64,000 bases of DNA from Arthrobacter sp. DWC3. GTDB taxonomy: Bacteria; Actinomycetota; Actinomycetes; Actinomycetales; Micrococcaceae. Of this stretch, positions 23,058-31,932 are shown piece after piece. Location: assembly GCF_002929375.1 (NCBI RefSeq), contig NZ_PJIP01000009.1, forward strand, positions 62,001 through 126,000, written 5' to 3'. Position numbers and translations under genes: made by a program. The notes under the pieces are model-generated. The model was not told where the DNA came from and made no database searches. It saw only the letters and a program-made list of their open reading frames with translations. The first letter of the stretch is position 1. Each line of letters begins with the position of its first letter.

Positions 23058-23672
23058 CTAGTTCGCTTCGGTTACTGCGGCTTCCTCGGTGGGAGCGTCC
23101 GCAGCGGGAGCCTCCGTGGCGGCCTCTGCGGGAGCAGCGGCCTCCTCGGCTGCAGGAGCGTCGGCGTCCGCTGCAGGAGCAGCGCCGCTTTCCTCCTCGA
23201 GCTTGACGCGCAGTGCGTCGACCGTGCGTGCCAGGGCGGACATCGGTGCCTTGAGGACACCGGCCACCCGGGCGAGCTGGAGTTCACGCGACTCGAGGGC
23301 CGCCAGGGCGACGACCTCGGAGGCGTTGAGGGCCTTGCCCTCGAAGATTCCGGTCTTGATGACGAGCTTCGGGTTGGCTTTCGCGAAATCCGTGAGGCTC
23401 TTGGCTGCAGCGACGGCGTCACCCTTGATGAAGGCGATCGCGGTGGGTCCGGACAGCTGGCCGTCGAACGCGTCGATGCCCGCCTCCTTCGCCGCGATGC
23501 CGGTCAGGGTGTTCTTGACGACGGAGAACTTGTTGTCGTTGCCGAGGGCACGACGCAGGTCCTTGAGCTGAGCGACGGTGAGCCCGCGGTATTCGGTCAG
23601 GACAGCGGCGGTGGAATCCTTGAAATCGGTGGTGATCTCGTCCACTGCAGAAACCTTTGTTGGCGTTGCCAT
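23058..23672 (-). CDS. rplJ: Large ribosomal subunit protein uL10
   Basis: 204 residues. Base of the ribosomal stalk, binding 23S rRNA and bL12 dimers. The first ~170 residues are a standard uL10 ([31 protein letters not shown]); the C-terminal ~45 residues are an extended Ala/Glu/Pro-rich tail, common in actinobacteria. The ATG at 23672 follows GGAAGGAGGGTT. The leader upstream contains a strong terminator-like stem that ends only about 43 nt before the start. Confidence 0.99.
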   Translation of the reverse strand: MATPTKVSAVDEITTDFKDSTAAVLTEYRGLTVAQLKDLRRALGNDNKFSVVKNTLTGIAAKEAGIDAFDGQLSGPTAIAFIKGDAVAAAKSLTDFAKANPKLVIKTGIFEGKALNASEVVALAALESRELQLARVAGVLKAPMSALARTVDALRVKLEEESGAAPAADADAPAAEEAAAPAEAATEAPAADAPTEEAAVTEAN

Positions 23673-23714
23673 AACCCTCCTTCCGGGGATATGCGCCGGC
23701 TTTCCAGCTCCAAT

Positions 23715-23743
23715 AAAAAACGCCCCGCGCAGATGCACGGGGC
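23715..23743 (-). terminator. Terminator-like stem inside the rplJ leader (attenuator)
   Basis: GCCCCG (23743-23738) pairs with CGGGGC (23727-23722), followed by GTTTTTT on the minus strand. It is a textbook intrinsic terminator ending 43 nt upstream of the rplJ start. No promoter is visible between it and rplJ, so conditional read-through is the simplest reading. Confidence 0.75.
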
Positions 23744-23905
23744 CTTGCTCGACACGGGCACGGGGCCGGTGGAGAGGAGCTTCGTATCACCTGCGTAGGC
23801 CGTCCCTGACGGGAGCTTTCGGATCCTGATCCTTCTTCCGATCGGCGCACGGGTGCACCGGGTGGAAGCGGAGGTGGATCGACCGACGGTCTTTGGTCCT
23901 TCCAG
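23715..23905 (-). promoter_or_regulatory. rplJL leader (L10-leader-like regulatory RNA)
   Basis: The approximately 190 nt before rplJ hold no gene. The minus strand carries CGCAGGTGATACGAAGCTCC (about 23777-23796), resembling the conserved AGGTGAT core of the bacterial L10 leader that binds the L10-L12 complex. It is followed by two direct copies of GGCCCCGTGC; the second forms the terminator stem. This fits autogenous control. The Rfam match is a judgement by eye. Confidence 0.55.
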
Positions 23906-23953
23906 CGTACGCGACACGGGCAGGCCGGCCAAATCGGAGGGCCGGCCCGCCCG

Positions 23954-25069
23954 CTACGGGAGGACCTTCTGCCAGCCTGCGGTGCGGCCGGACGGCCGGA
24001 AGCCGAGGGCCACGTTGACCGCGAGCATGAAGGTGTTCTCCTCGGCGTTCCACGTGTAGACGCGCCGGGCATCCGGCCACGCGTCGAGCGTGCGCCGGAG
24101 ATTGGCCTCCTTCAGCCACATGCCGAGCCTGTGCCCGCGGTGCTCCTCCAGCACGAGCGTGTCCTCCTGGTACACCACCGCCGGCCTCGCCTCGAACCGC
24201 TCGAGGATGGTGTGGCCCACCAGCCGGCCCGTGGCGGTGTGCCGCACCGCGCAGACGAGGCTCGAGGCACCGCCCGCGAGGGACGTGTCCTCCTCCCGCC
24301 GGATGCGCCCGGCGTCCCACAGCTCCTCCTCCTGCGCGAATCCGCCGAGGGGAGGATCGGTGCTCATCCGCTGCCGCAGGAGCGCATAGTCGTCCACCAG
24401 GTGCTCCGGACAGCGGTCCGTCCAGCCGACGAGCGCGTATCCGCCCGATCCCGACGCAGCGGCCTCGGACTCCTGCGCCCCGAGGCCGTGCCGTCGGTCC
24501 GGGTCCTGCCGCAGGAGGTCCAGGTCGAGGACGCTCTGCCGGTCGACCTGGACCAGCTCGAATCCCGCGTGCAGGGCGAGGACGGCCGAGGCGTCGTCCG
24601 CGGGGAACGCGCCGGCACCCGTGGGCGGCACGAGTGTCCTGGCGCCCTGCGGGTGCCGGCCGCCCGGCACACCGGCGCGGGCATCGCTCCAGGACATGAT
24701 GATGCTCCTGCCGCGGGACGCCGCATGCTGCTCCATGAAGGCGAGCAGTGCCGTGGCCGTGCCCCGTCGCCGGTGCGAGGGCAGCACCTCGATCTGGAGG
24801 TAGGCCGTCCGCAGGTTGTCGCGCTGCGGGATGCTGAGGCGGGCGTTCGCCACGATCTCCCCGTGCTCGCGGGCGACACCGAGGACGCGTTCGCGGTCCG
24901 GCGTCGGCTGCACCATGGCGAGGCGCTCCCTGACGTCCAGCCGGAAGTCGTCGTGGCCCCAGAGTGCCCGCTCCACCTCGTTGCTGACGGCTGCGCTCAG
25001 CGCGAAGTCCCCGCCACCGGGGGCGTCGAGGGTGGCGGGGATCGGGAGCTGCTCGATCGTGACGGTCAT
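23954..25069 (-). CDS. Tandem-GNAT N-acetyltransferase
   Basis: 371 residues with two GNAT-like halves. The first half has a motif-A-like stretch around VLPSHRRRGTATALLAFM (about residues 103-120); the second has LVLEEHRGHRLGMWLKEANL (about 307-326). Twin-GNAT proteins are frequent in actinobacteria; the substrate is unknown. It is probably leaderless: TATGCT ends exactly 6 nt before the ATG. It separates rplJ from rplA, which are usually adjacent. A GGCCGG-rich hairpin follows its stop (about 23918-23953). Confidence 0.8.
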   Translation of the reverse strand: MTVTIEQLPIPATLDAPGGGDFALSAAVSNEVERALWGHDDFRLDVRERLAMVQPTPDRERVLGVAREHGEIVANARLSIPQRDNLRTAYLQIEVLPSHRRRGTATALLAFMEQHAASRGRSIIMSWSDARAGVPGGRHPQGARTLVPPTGAGAFPADDASAVLALHAGFELVQVDRQSVLDLDLLRQDPDRRHGLGAQESEAAASGSGGYALVGWTDRCPEHLVDDYALLRQRMSTDPPLGGFAQEEELWDAGRIRREEDTSLAGGASSLVCAVRHTATGRLVGHTILERFEARPAVVYQEDTLVLEEHRGHRLGMWLKEANLRRTLDAWPDARRVYTWNAEENTFMLAVNVALGFRPSGRTAGWQKVLP

Positions 25070-25081
25070 CGGCCCAGCATA
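25070..25081 (-). promoter_or_regulatory. Leaderless promoter -10 box of the tandem-GNAT gene
   Basis: Minus strand TATGCT (25081-25076), then six bases, then ATG. This spacing puts the expected transcription start on the A of the start codon. Confidence 0.55.
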
Positions 25082-25124
25082 GGCGTACCGATTGGTTTTC
25101 CTCAATCACTCACCGGAGTGGACA

Positions 25125-25155
25125 CGAAAAAGCCCCGCGGCACAGGCCGCGGGGC
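25125..25155 (-). terminator. Intrinsic terminator of rplKA
   Basis: An 11-bp stem AGCCCCGCGGC / GCCGCGGGGCT (25131-25155), followed on the minus strand by a TTTTT run, lies 18 nt beyond the rplA stop. It ends the rplK-rplA unit. Confidence 0.9.
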
Positions 25156-25172
25156 TCGATCGGGAGGTCTGC

Positions 25173-25877
25173 CTAGACGGCGAAGACCTTGGTGACGTTC
25201 GGGTCGACGGAGATGCCGGGACCGAAGGTGGTGGAGACGGTGGCCTTCTGGATGTAGCGGCCCTTCGAAGCCGAGGGCTTCAGTCGGAGGATCTCCTCGA
25301 GTGCCGCGGCGTAGTTCTCGCCCAGCTTCTGCTCGTCGAAGGAGACCTTGCCGATGATGAAGTGGAGGTTCGAGTGCTTGTCGACGCGGAAGTCGATCTT
25401 GCCGCCCTTGATGTCGGTGACGGCCTTGGCGACGTCCGCCGTGACCGTTCCGGTCTTCGGGTTCGGCATCAGGTTGCGGGGGCCGAGGATCTTTCCGAGG
25501 CGTCCCACCTTGCCCATGAGGTCGGGGGTTGCGACCGCTGCGTCGAAGTCGGTCCAGCCGCCGGAGACCTTCTCGATCATGTCGTCGGAACCCACGAAGT
25601 CGGCGCCGGCCGCGATGGCGGCCTCGGCCCGGTCACCGGTCGCGAAGACCAGGACGCGGGCGGTCTTGCCGGTGCCGTGGGGCAGGTTCACGGTGCCGCG
25701 GACCATCTGGTCCGCCTTGCGGGGATCCACTCCGAGACGGAAGGACACCTCGACCGTGGCGTCGAACGTCGAGGGATTGGTCTCCTTGGCGAGGACTACC
25801 GCTTCGAGGGGGGCGTACTGCTTGTCCGCCTCGATCTTCGCGGCAGCTCCCTTGTATGCTTTGCTGCGCTGTGCCAT
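25173..25877 (-). CDS. rplA: Large ribosomal subunit protein uL1
   Basis: 234 residues. Forms the mobile L1 stalk at the E site and in many bacteria represses its own operon. It begins [19 protein letters not shown] and contains the signature region [20 protein letters not shown]. It lies 147 nt after rplK; that gap has a long imperfect hairpin (arms CACGAC 25933-25938 and GTCGTG 25958-25963 around a CCCCGCGGGG core). Confidence 0.99.
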   Translation of the reverse strand: MAQRSKAYKGAAAKIEADKQYAPLEAVVLAKETNPSTFDATVEVSFRLGVDPRKADQMVRGTVNLPHGTGKTARVLVFATGDRAEAAIAAGADFVGSDDMIEKVSGGWTDFDAAVATPDLMGKVGRLGKILGPRNLMPNPKTGTVTADVAKAVTDIKGGKIDFRVDKHSNLHFIIGKVSFDEQKLGENYAAALEEILRLKPSASKGRYIQKATVSTTFGPGISVDPNVTKVFAV

Positions 25878-26024
25878 CTGCTTGTTCTCCTTATGCAGTC
25901 GTGGTCATCGGACCGCGCTGGGCCCTGCCACTCACGACGGCCCCGCGGGGCGGTGGCGTCGTGCTGTGAAATGGTGGTGTGCCCTCCTCCGGCGATACCG
26001 GGTTCGGGCGGGTGGTGGGGGCTG

Positions 26025-26456
26025 TCAGCCCTCGACCGTGATGCCCATGGAACGGGCGGTGCCTGCGATGATCTTCGCTGCTGCCTGCACGTCGTTGGCG
26101 TTGAGGTCCTCCATCTTCATGGTCGCGATCTCTTCGACCTGCGCGTTGGTCAGCTTCGCGACCTTCACCGTGTGGGGCGTACCCGAACCCTTGGCGACGC
26201 CGGCGGCCTTCTTGATGAGCTCGGCTGCCGGAGGGGTCTTGGTGATGAAGGTGAACGAGCGGTCCTCGTACACCGTGATCTCCACGGGGATGACGTTTCC
26301 GCGCTGGGACTCCGTGGCGGCGTTGTACGCCTTGCAGAATTCCATGATGTTGACACCGTGCTGGCCAAGCGCAGGACCGATCGGAGGTGCCGGGTTGGCG
26401 GCGCCTGCGTTGATCTGCAGCTTGATGAGGCCGGTGACCTTCTTCTTGGGGGCCAT
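26025..26456 (-). CDS. rplK: Large ribosomal subunit protein uL11
   Basis: 143 residues. Binds the GTPase-associated centre of 23S rRNA and is needed for RelA/Rel activation and thiopeptide action. Starts [18 protein letters not shown]; the Pro-rich [19 protein letters not shown] segment and C-terminal [12 protein letters not shown] are conserved. The ATG at 26456 is preceded by GAGAAGGACC. Confidence 0.99.
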
Positions 26457-26578
26457 GAAAGGGTCCTTCTCTTGCATTGCGTTCCCGCCGGACAGGAGCG
26501 TCCTGCGGGGTGGTGGCCGTTCTGGCGTGACGGCCTGACGGCACTGCCCGGCCAAGCAAGCCGGGAGGCGCCGAAGCT

Positions 26579-27478
26579 TTACTGGATCTTGGTGACCTGG
26601 TTGTACGAGAGCGTGACCGGGGTCTCGCGCTCGAAGATCGAGACGAGCACCACCAGCTGCTGCGACTCGTGCTTGATCTCGGAGATGGTCGCCGGGAGGG
26701 TCTCGAAGGGGCCCTCGTTGACGGTCACGGACTCGCCGACCTCGAAGTTCACGGTGGCGGGGGTGAACTGCGGCTGGACCGGCTTGCCCGACTCGGCGTC
26801 GGTGTGGACGATGGTGTGCTCGAGCATCGAGAACACCTCGTTCAGGCTCAGCGGCACCGGGTTGTGGGCGTTGCCCACGAAGCCGGTGACGCCCGGCGTG
26901 TGCCGTACGGCGCCCCAGGACTCGTCGGTGAGGTCCATGCGCACCAGGACGTAGCCGGGGATCCGCACGCGGTTGACGATCTTCCGCGTGGTGTTCTTGA
27001 TCTCCACGACCTCTTCCATGGGCACCTGGATCTCGAAGATGAAATCCTCCATGTCCAGCGTCTGGATGCGGGTCTCGAGGTTCGCCTTCACCCGGTTCTC
27101 GTACCCGGCGTAGGAGTGGATGACGTACCAGTCACCCTCCTGGCGGCGGAGCTTGGCCTTGAACTCGGCGACCGGATCGGGAGCCTCCTCGGCGGGGGCG
27201 TCGTCGCCCTCCGCGGTGGCGGCCTCGTCGATGGAGCCGGCGGCCTCGTCGACGGCGTCGGTGGCGGTGGCCTCGATGTCGGCGTCGGCGGCGTCGGACT
27301 CATCTGCCTCGACGTCCGCGAGGAGTCCGTCCTCGGCAGCGACGTCCGTGGCGGCGGGGTAGGCGTCGGAGTCCTCAGCAGGCGCGTCGAGGTCGGAGGC
27401 GTCCGCCTCCGCTGCGTACTCCTCGTTCTCCAGACCATCTTCGGGAGTGATCTGCCGTTCGAGTTCTTGCTCGGACAC
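26579..27478 (-). CDS. nusG: Transcription termination/antitermination factor NusG
   Basis: 299 residues, longer than the ~180 of E. coli because of an acidic N-terminal extension of about 110 residues rich in Glu, Asp and Ala, as in other actinobacteria. The NGN domain begins at [19 protein letters not shown], has [16 protein letters not shown] and [12 protein letters not shown], and the KOW domain has [19 protein letters not shown]. The start is a GTG. It lies between secE and rplK, the standard order. Confidence 0.98.
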   Translation of the reverse strand: MSEQELERQITPEDGLENEEYAAEADASDLDAPAEDSDAYPAATDVAAEDGLLADVEADESDAADADIEATATDAVDEAAGSIDEAATAEGDDAPAEEAPDPVAEFKAKLRRQEGDWYVIHSYAGYENRVKANLETRIQTLDMEDFIFEIQVPMEEVVEIKNTTRKIVNRVRIPGYVLVRMDLTDESWGAVRHTPGVTGFVGNAHNPVPLSLNEVFSMLEHTIVHTDAESGKPVQPQFTPATVNFEVGESVTVNEGPFETLPATISEIKHESQQLVVLVSIFERETPVTLSYNQVTKIQ

Positions 27479-27570
27479 CTAGCCGCCTGCTTTCGAGAGT
27501 TGTCTTGCTTGCCTGTAATCGACCCGACACGTCAACAGCCGCACCGGAGCGGGAATTCCTGCGGTCGGGA

Positions 27571-27828
27571 TCAGTTGTCGCCGAAGACCCACACCGCGCC
27601 GGCCCCGAACAGGAGGTCCAGGGCGGTCACGATGAGCATCATGATGACCACGAAGGCGAGGACGGTGATGGTGAACCGGACCAGTTCCCGGCGGGTGGGC
27701 GTGACGACCTTCCCGAGCTCCGCGAGGACCTGGCGGATGAACAGCATGATGCGTCCGAAGAACCCGCGTCGGGGAGCCTTCTTCTCGGCAGGGCTTCCCT
27801 TGGAGCTGCTCGCAGCCGTATCGGTCAC
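27571..27828 (-). CDS. secE: Preprotein translocase subunit SecE
   Basis: About 85 residues with one C-terminal membrane helix (FTITVLAFVVIMMLIVTALDLLFG) preceded by the SecE signature IRQVLAELGKVVTPTRREL. It clamps SecY in the translocon. The GTG at 27828 is chosen since TGAGG lies at proper spacing and gives the family-like start MTDTAASSSKG; in-frame ATGs at 27840 and 27843 lack a ribosome binding sequence. Confidence 0.95.
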   Translation of the reverse strand: MTDTAASSSKGSPAEKKAPRRGFFGRIMLFIRQVLAELGKVVTPTRRELVRFTITVLAFVVIMMLIVTALDLLFGAGAVWVFGDN

Positions 27829-27981
27829 CGTCAACCTCATCAATCTGTGTGGTGTTCCAGCCGGACCACCAGTGGCGCCCCCAGCTGATCATGTTTACCG
27901 CCGCGCGGGGCCTGTGCCTGCGCCGGGGCTTCGTGATCTGTTTCTGCCGTGCCTTCGCGAGCTTTCCGCGAAGGCCACGCG

Positions 27982-28054
27982 CAGGGCAGACAGGACTCGA
28001 ACCTGCAACCTGCGGTTTTGGAGACCGCTGCGCTACCAATTGCGCCACTACCCT
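27982..28054 (-). tRNA. tRNA-Trp (CCA anticodon)
   Basis: 73 nt. The acceptor stem AGGGTAG pairs with CTGCCCT, the anticodon loop is CTCCAAA with anticodon CCA, the T-arm contains GGTTCGAGTCC, and the discriminator is G. CCA is not encoded at the 3' end. It sits just upstream of secE on the same strand, the usual place in actinobacteria. Confidence 0.97.
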
Positions 28055-28313
28055 TTGGTTTTGAACACGTACCGCTTCCATTCCGGTCGGCCCCCTCGAG
28101 GGCACGAACCATCATGGTGTTTCAACACCGAGGGTCAAGTCTACGCACTCACCGGCTGAACGTCGAACCGGGCGGGCCGGCCGGTGTCAGGACGCCCTTC
28201 CTCGGCCGTCCATGGGCGGTGCGATGCGCCGCCGTCGGGCCTCGGATCGGGGCGACCGGGACCCCAGCGCCTAAGCTGGAGCCTGACAAGAGACCCCCAC
28301 GGAACGGGACCCG

Positions 28314-29549
28314 ATGAACGCGACGACCGACGACTCACTCCGCGCAGCACTCCCACGGATCTCACGGCGGATCGACTCGATCGCGGAGTCCGCGACGCTG
28401 GCCGTCGACGCGAAGGCCAAGGCCCTGAAGGCGGCCGGGCGGCCCGTCATCGGGTTCGGTGCGGGCGAGCCCGACTTCCCCACGCCGGACTACATCGTGG
28501 AGGCGGCGATCGAGGCAGCGCGGCAGCCGAGGTTCCACCGCTACTCCCCTGCCGGCGGCCTGCCGGAGCTCAAGCAGGCGATCGCCGACAAGACGCTGCG
28601 CGATTCCGGCTACGCGGTGGATCCGGCCCAGGTGCTCGTGACCAACGGCGGGAAGCAGGCCGTCTACGAGTCCTTCGCGGGTCTCCTGGACCCGGGTGAC
28701 GAGGTCCTCGTGCCGACGCCGTTCTGGACCACCTACCCGGAGGCCATCCGGCTCGCCGGCGGCGTGCCCGTCGAGGTGTTCGCAGGACCGGAGCAGGGCT
28801 ACCTCGTGACCGTGGACCAGCTCGAGGCCGCGCTGACGCCGCGCACGAAGGTGCTGCTGTTCGTGTCGCCGTCGAACCCCACCGGGGCCGTGTACGGCGC
28901 GGACGCCGTCGGGGAGATCGGGGAATGGGCCGCGGCGCGCGGGCTCTGGGTCGTCACGGACGAGATCTACGAGCACCTGACCTACGACGGCGTCCCGTTC
29001 ACCTCCATCGCGACGGCGGCCCCGTCCCTCGGAGACAAGGTGGTGGTCCTCAACGGCGTCGCGAAGACCTACGCGATGACCGGCTGGCGTGTGGGCTGGA
29101 TGGTGGGCCCGAAGGACCTCGTCAAGGCGGCCACGAACCTGCAGTCGCACGCGACGTCGAACGTGTCCAACGTCCCGCAGATGGCGGCGCTGGCGGCGGT
29201 CTCGGGTCCGCTGACGGCCGTCGACGAGATGAAGGTGGCCTTCGACCGCCGTCGCCGGGCGATGGTGTCGGCACTGAACGGGATCGAGGGTGTGGAGTGC
29301 CCCACGCCGCACGGCGCCTTCTACGCCTACGCGGACGTGCGGGCGCTGCTCGGCCGCAGCTTCGGCGGTGTCACCCCGGCGACCTCGGCCGAACTGGCCA
29401 CGCTGATCCTCGAGAAGGTCGAGGTCGCCGTCGTGCCCGGCGAGGCCTTCGGTCCCAGCGGCTACCTGCGGCTGTCCTACGCGCTCGGTGACGAGGACCT
29501 CGCGACCGGCGTCGCACGCCTCCAGGAGTTCCTCGGCTCGGCACGCTAG
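28314..29549 (+). CDS. aspC: Pyridoxal-phosphate aminotransferase, aspartate type
   Basis: 411 residues, class I/II aminotransferase. Seen: [42 protein letters not shown], the PLP-lysine segment [16 protein letters not shown], and C-terminal [14 protein letters not shown]. These match the Ib aspartate/prephenate aminotransferase subgroup, which makes aspartate or arogenate from the keto acids. A TAAGCT box at 28274-28279 may be its -10. It is divergent from tRNA-Trp. Confidence 0.88.
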   Translation: MNATTDDSLRAALPRISRRIDSIAESATLAVDAKAKALKAAGRPVIGFGAGEPDFPTPDYIVEAAIEAARQPRFHRYSPAGGLPELKQAIADKTLRDSGYAVDPAQVLVTNGGKQAVYESFAGLLDPGDEVLVPTPFWTTYPEAIRLAGGVPVEVFAGPEQGYLVTVDQLEAALTPRTKVLLFVSPSNPTGAVYGADAVGEIGEWAAARGLWVVTDEIYEHLTYDGVPFTSIATAAPSLGDKVVVLNGVAKTYAMTGWRVGWMVGPKDLVKAATNLQSHATSNVSNVPQMAALAAVSGPLTAVDEMKVAFDRRRRAMVSALNGIEGVECPTPHGAFYAYADVRALLGRSFGGVTPATSAELATLILEKVEVAVVPGEAFGPSGYLRLSYALGDEDLATGVARLQEFLGSAR

Positions 29550-29560
29550 CCCTCGGGGCC

Positions 29561-30241
29561 TCAGAGCAGCTTGCGCTCCGTGGCCCAGCGCGTGAGTTCG
29601 TGGCGCGAGGACAGCTGCAGCTTCCGCAGCACGGCGGACACGTGTGTCTCCACCGTCTTCACGGAGATGAAGAGCTCCTTCGCGGTCTCCTTGTAGCTGT
29701 ACCCGCGGGCGATGAGCCGCATGACCTCGAGCTCGCGGGCCGAGAGTCGGTCGAGTTCGTCGTCGACGGCCACCGACGCGGTGCCGAAGGCGTCGAGCAC
29801 GAATCCGGCGAGGCGTGGTGAGAAGACGGCATCGCCCGAGGCGATGCGCTGCACCGCGTCGGTGATCTCCGGACCGGAGATGGTCTTGGTGACGTAGCCG
29901 CGAGCGCCGGCGCGGATGACGGCGACCACGTCCTCCGCGGAGTCCGAGACGCTGAGGGCGAGGAACCGGGACGTGGTCCCGCGCCTGGCGCAGCGGTGGA
30001 TGACCTCCGCGCCGCCGCCTCCCCGGCCGCCGGGCAGGTGAACGTCGAGGAGGACGACGTCGGGCGCCGTGGCGGTGATGACGGCTTCGGCCTCCTCGAC
30101 CGTGGCTGCTTCGCCGATCACGCGGATGACCGGTCCGAGCGCTGCCCGGAGGCCCGAGCGGAAGATGCCGTGGTCGTCGACGATCACCACCGACACCGTC
30201 CCGGGGATCGCCGCTCCCGTCAGCGGGCTGTCGCTGTCCAT
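29561..30241 (-). CDS. LuxR/NarL-type response regulator
   Basis: 226 residues. Receiver domain with acidic pair VDDHG (residues 21-25), phosphoacceptor Asp about 66 in LLDVHLPGG and Lys in GYVTKTISG; C-terminal LuxR helix-turn-helix LSARELEVMRLIARGYSYKETAKELFISVKTVETHVS. The partner is the PspC histidine kinase immediately upstream (106-nt gap, same strand), so the pair forms a two-component system, probably for envelope stress. Confidence 0.93.
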   Translation of the reverse strand: MDSDSPLTGAAIPGTVSVVIVDDHGIFRSGLRAALGPVIRVIGEAATVEEAEAVITATAPDVVLLDVHLPGGRGGGGAEVIHRCARRGTTSRFLALSVSDSAEDVVAVIRAGARGYVTKTISGPEITDAVQRIASGDAVFSPRLAGFVLDAFGTASVAVDDELDRLSARELEVMRLIARGYSYKETAKELFISVKTVETHVSAVLRKLQLSSRHELTRWATERKLL

Positions 30242-30347
30242 CGATGCCTCTCCCCGGGTCCGTCGTGCTGATCCGTCGTGCTGATCCGTCGTGTCCGTGC
30301 TGCCGCCAGCCTAGACGAACCGCTGGTCGGGCGGTCGGGCCAGCGGG

Positions 30348-31808
30348 TCAGGCTGTGCGCCGGACGGCGATGGGCAGCCGGAGCCGCACCTCGGTGCCGT
30401 CCTCGTCGCTGCGCAGGTCCGAGGACCCGCCATGGCGCGCCATCCGACTGTGTATCGATTCGCGGATCCCGAGGCGGTCCGAGGGGACCGACGCGGGGTC
30501 GAAACCGGGACCCCGGTCGCGGACGAAGACCTCCACGGCGTCGGTACCGGCCTCGAGGTAGACGGACACGGCCACCCCCGCGTGCTTGGCGGCGTTCAGC
30601 ATGGCCTCGCGTGCGGCCTGGGCCAGGGCGTCCTCCGCCGGCCCGAGGGCTGCGTCTCCCACCGCGACGACGGCGACCGGATGACCGTACAGGTCCTCGA
30701 TCTCGCCGGCCATGCCGCGCAGGCGCTCGGCGAGGCTGCCCGGGTCACGCGCGGGATCGGCGAACAGCCACTGGCGGAGTTCACGCTCCTGGGCCCGCGC
30801 CAGGCGCAGCACGTCCGTCTCGGAGTCGGCGCGGTTCTGGATGAGCGCGAGCGTCTGGAGCACGGAGTCGTGCAGGTGGGCAGCGATCTCCGCACGTTCC
30901 GTCTCCCGCACGCGGCCCTCCCGTTCCCGCTCGAGGTCGCGCCAGAACTTCAGGCCCCAGGGGGCGAGGACCAGCCCTACGCCGGCGAGGACGGCGAGCA
31001 CGGCGACGAGCGTTGCGACCGTCAGGGTCCATGAGCCGCTGCTGGACAGGGCGACGAGCACACCGGCCACCACGAGCACGATGCCCGCGACCAGTCGCAG
31101 CGTCCCCCCGACCCGTCCGGCTCCGGCGCGGTCCATGACCGTGGCACGGCGCACCTCGTCCAGTTGGGCCCATGCCAGGGCGGCACCGGTCGCCACGACG
31201 GCGATGGGAAGGAGGAACCCCCAATTGACCCGGACGCCGAGCAGCTGCACCACGAGGACGGCCGCTGCCAGCAGCAGGGCCGTGCCGAAGAGGATCTCGC
31301 GGCGACCGGCGCTCATCGAGCGGTCTCGCCAGCCATCGGCGTCGAGGAACATGGTGGTCCCCGTGACGGCCGGAGCGGGGAGGTGCTGCGGTGACGGCCC
31401 TCCACGCCTCGGGGGCACCCCGGGGCTGCCAGGACCGCCGGAGCTACCAGGGCTACCGGGGCGGTCGGGGCCGAGCGCGCCACTGGCGCCGCCGGGCCCG
31501 TCGGCGCCTGCAGGGCCGACCGCGCCGACTGTGCTGCTCGATGCGCCGCTGCCGACGCTGCCGACGCTGCCGACGCGGTCCATGAACGCAGCAGGGCCGC
31601 TCTTCCGCCCCGCCTCGGCCGCCTTGTCCGCAGCGGTGGGCACGAAGATCCAGAGCCAGGCATAGAGCAGGATCCCGGCACCCGAGGCGAGCGTCAGGAC
31701 CACCATGCCTACGCGGACCCACGTTCGCGAGATACCCAGGTGCACCGCGAGCCCGGCGCAGACTCCGGCGATCACGCCGTCGGATCTGCGCAGCAGCGGT
31801 GGTCTCAT
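30348..31808 (-). CDS. PspC-domain sensor histidine kinase with a collagen-like linker
   Basis: 486 residues. An N-terminal PspC domain (residues 1-60, one long hydrophobic helix ending WLWIFVP) is followed by a Gly-X-Y-rich linker (about 79-131, repeats such as GPA/GSP/GPG), four predicted membrane helices (about 171-292), the HisKA_3 box EIAAHLHDSVLQTL with the likely phospho-His 313, and an HATPase domain (EAMLNAAKHAG, DRGPGFDP, LGIRESI). It pairs with the LuxR regulator downstream and is divergent from a second PspC gene set. The collagen-like spacer is unusual for a kinase. Confidence 0.9.
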   Translation of the reverse strand: MRPPLLRRSDGVIAGVCAGLAVHLGISRTWVRVGMVVLTLASGAGILLYAWLWIFVPTAADKAAEAGRKSGPAAFMDRVGSVGSVGSGASSSTVGAVGPAGADGPGGASGALGPDRPGSPGSSGGPGSPGVPPRRGGPSPQHLPAPAVTGTTMFLDADGWRDRSMSAGRREILFGTALLLAAAVLVVQLLGVRVNWGFLLPIAVVATGAALAWAQLDEVRRATVMDRAGAGRVGGTLRLVAGIVLVVAGVLVALSSSGSWTLTVATLVAVLAVLAGVGLVLAPWGLKFWRDLEREREGRVRETERAEIAAHLHDSVLQTLALIQNRADSETDVLRLARAQERELRQWLFADPARDPGSLAERLRGMAGEIEDLYGHPVAVVAVGDAALGPAEDALAQAAREAMLNAAKHAGVAVSVYLEAGTDAVEVFVRDRGPGFDPASVPSDRLGIRESIHSRMARHGGSSDLRSDEDGTEVRLRLPIAVRRTA

Positions 31809-31932
31809 AGCAACATCACAGCATATGGCAGCCCTGAGGGAACCGTTCCCGGACAGGAATCAGGGCGTTCTCAGGGTTCAATCAGGGTCTGCCCCGATAC
31901 CGCACCTCTGCTGCCGGGGGAAACATGGAGGC

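Noticed and set aside
23918-23953. GGCCGG hairpin after the tandem-GNAT gene as terminator
   Set aside because: Stem is present but imperfect and no U-run follows; mentioned in the gene entry only.
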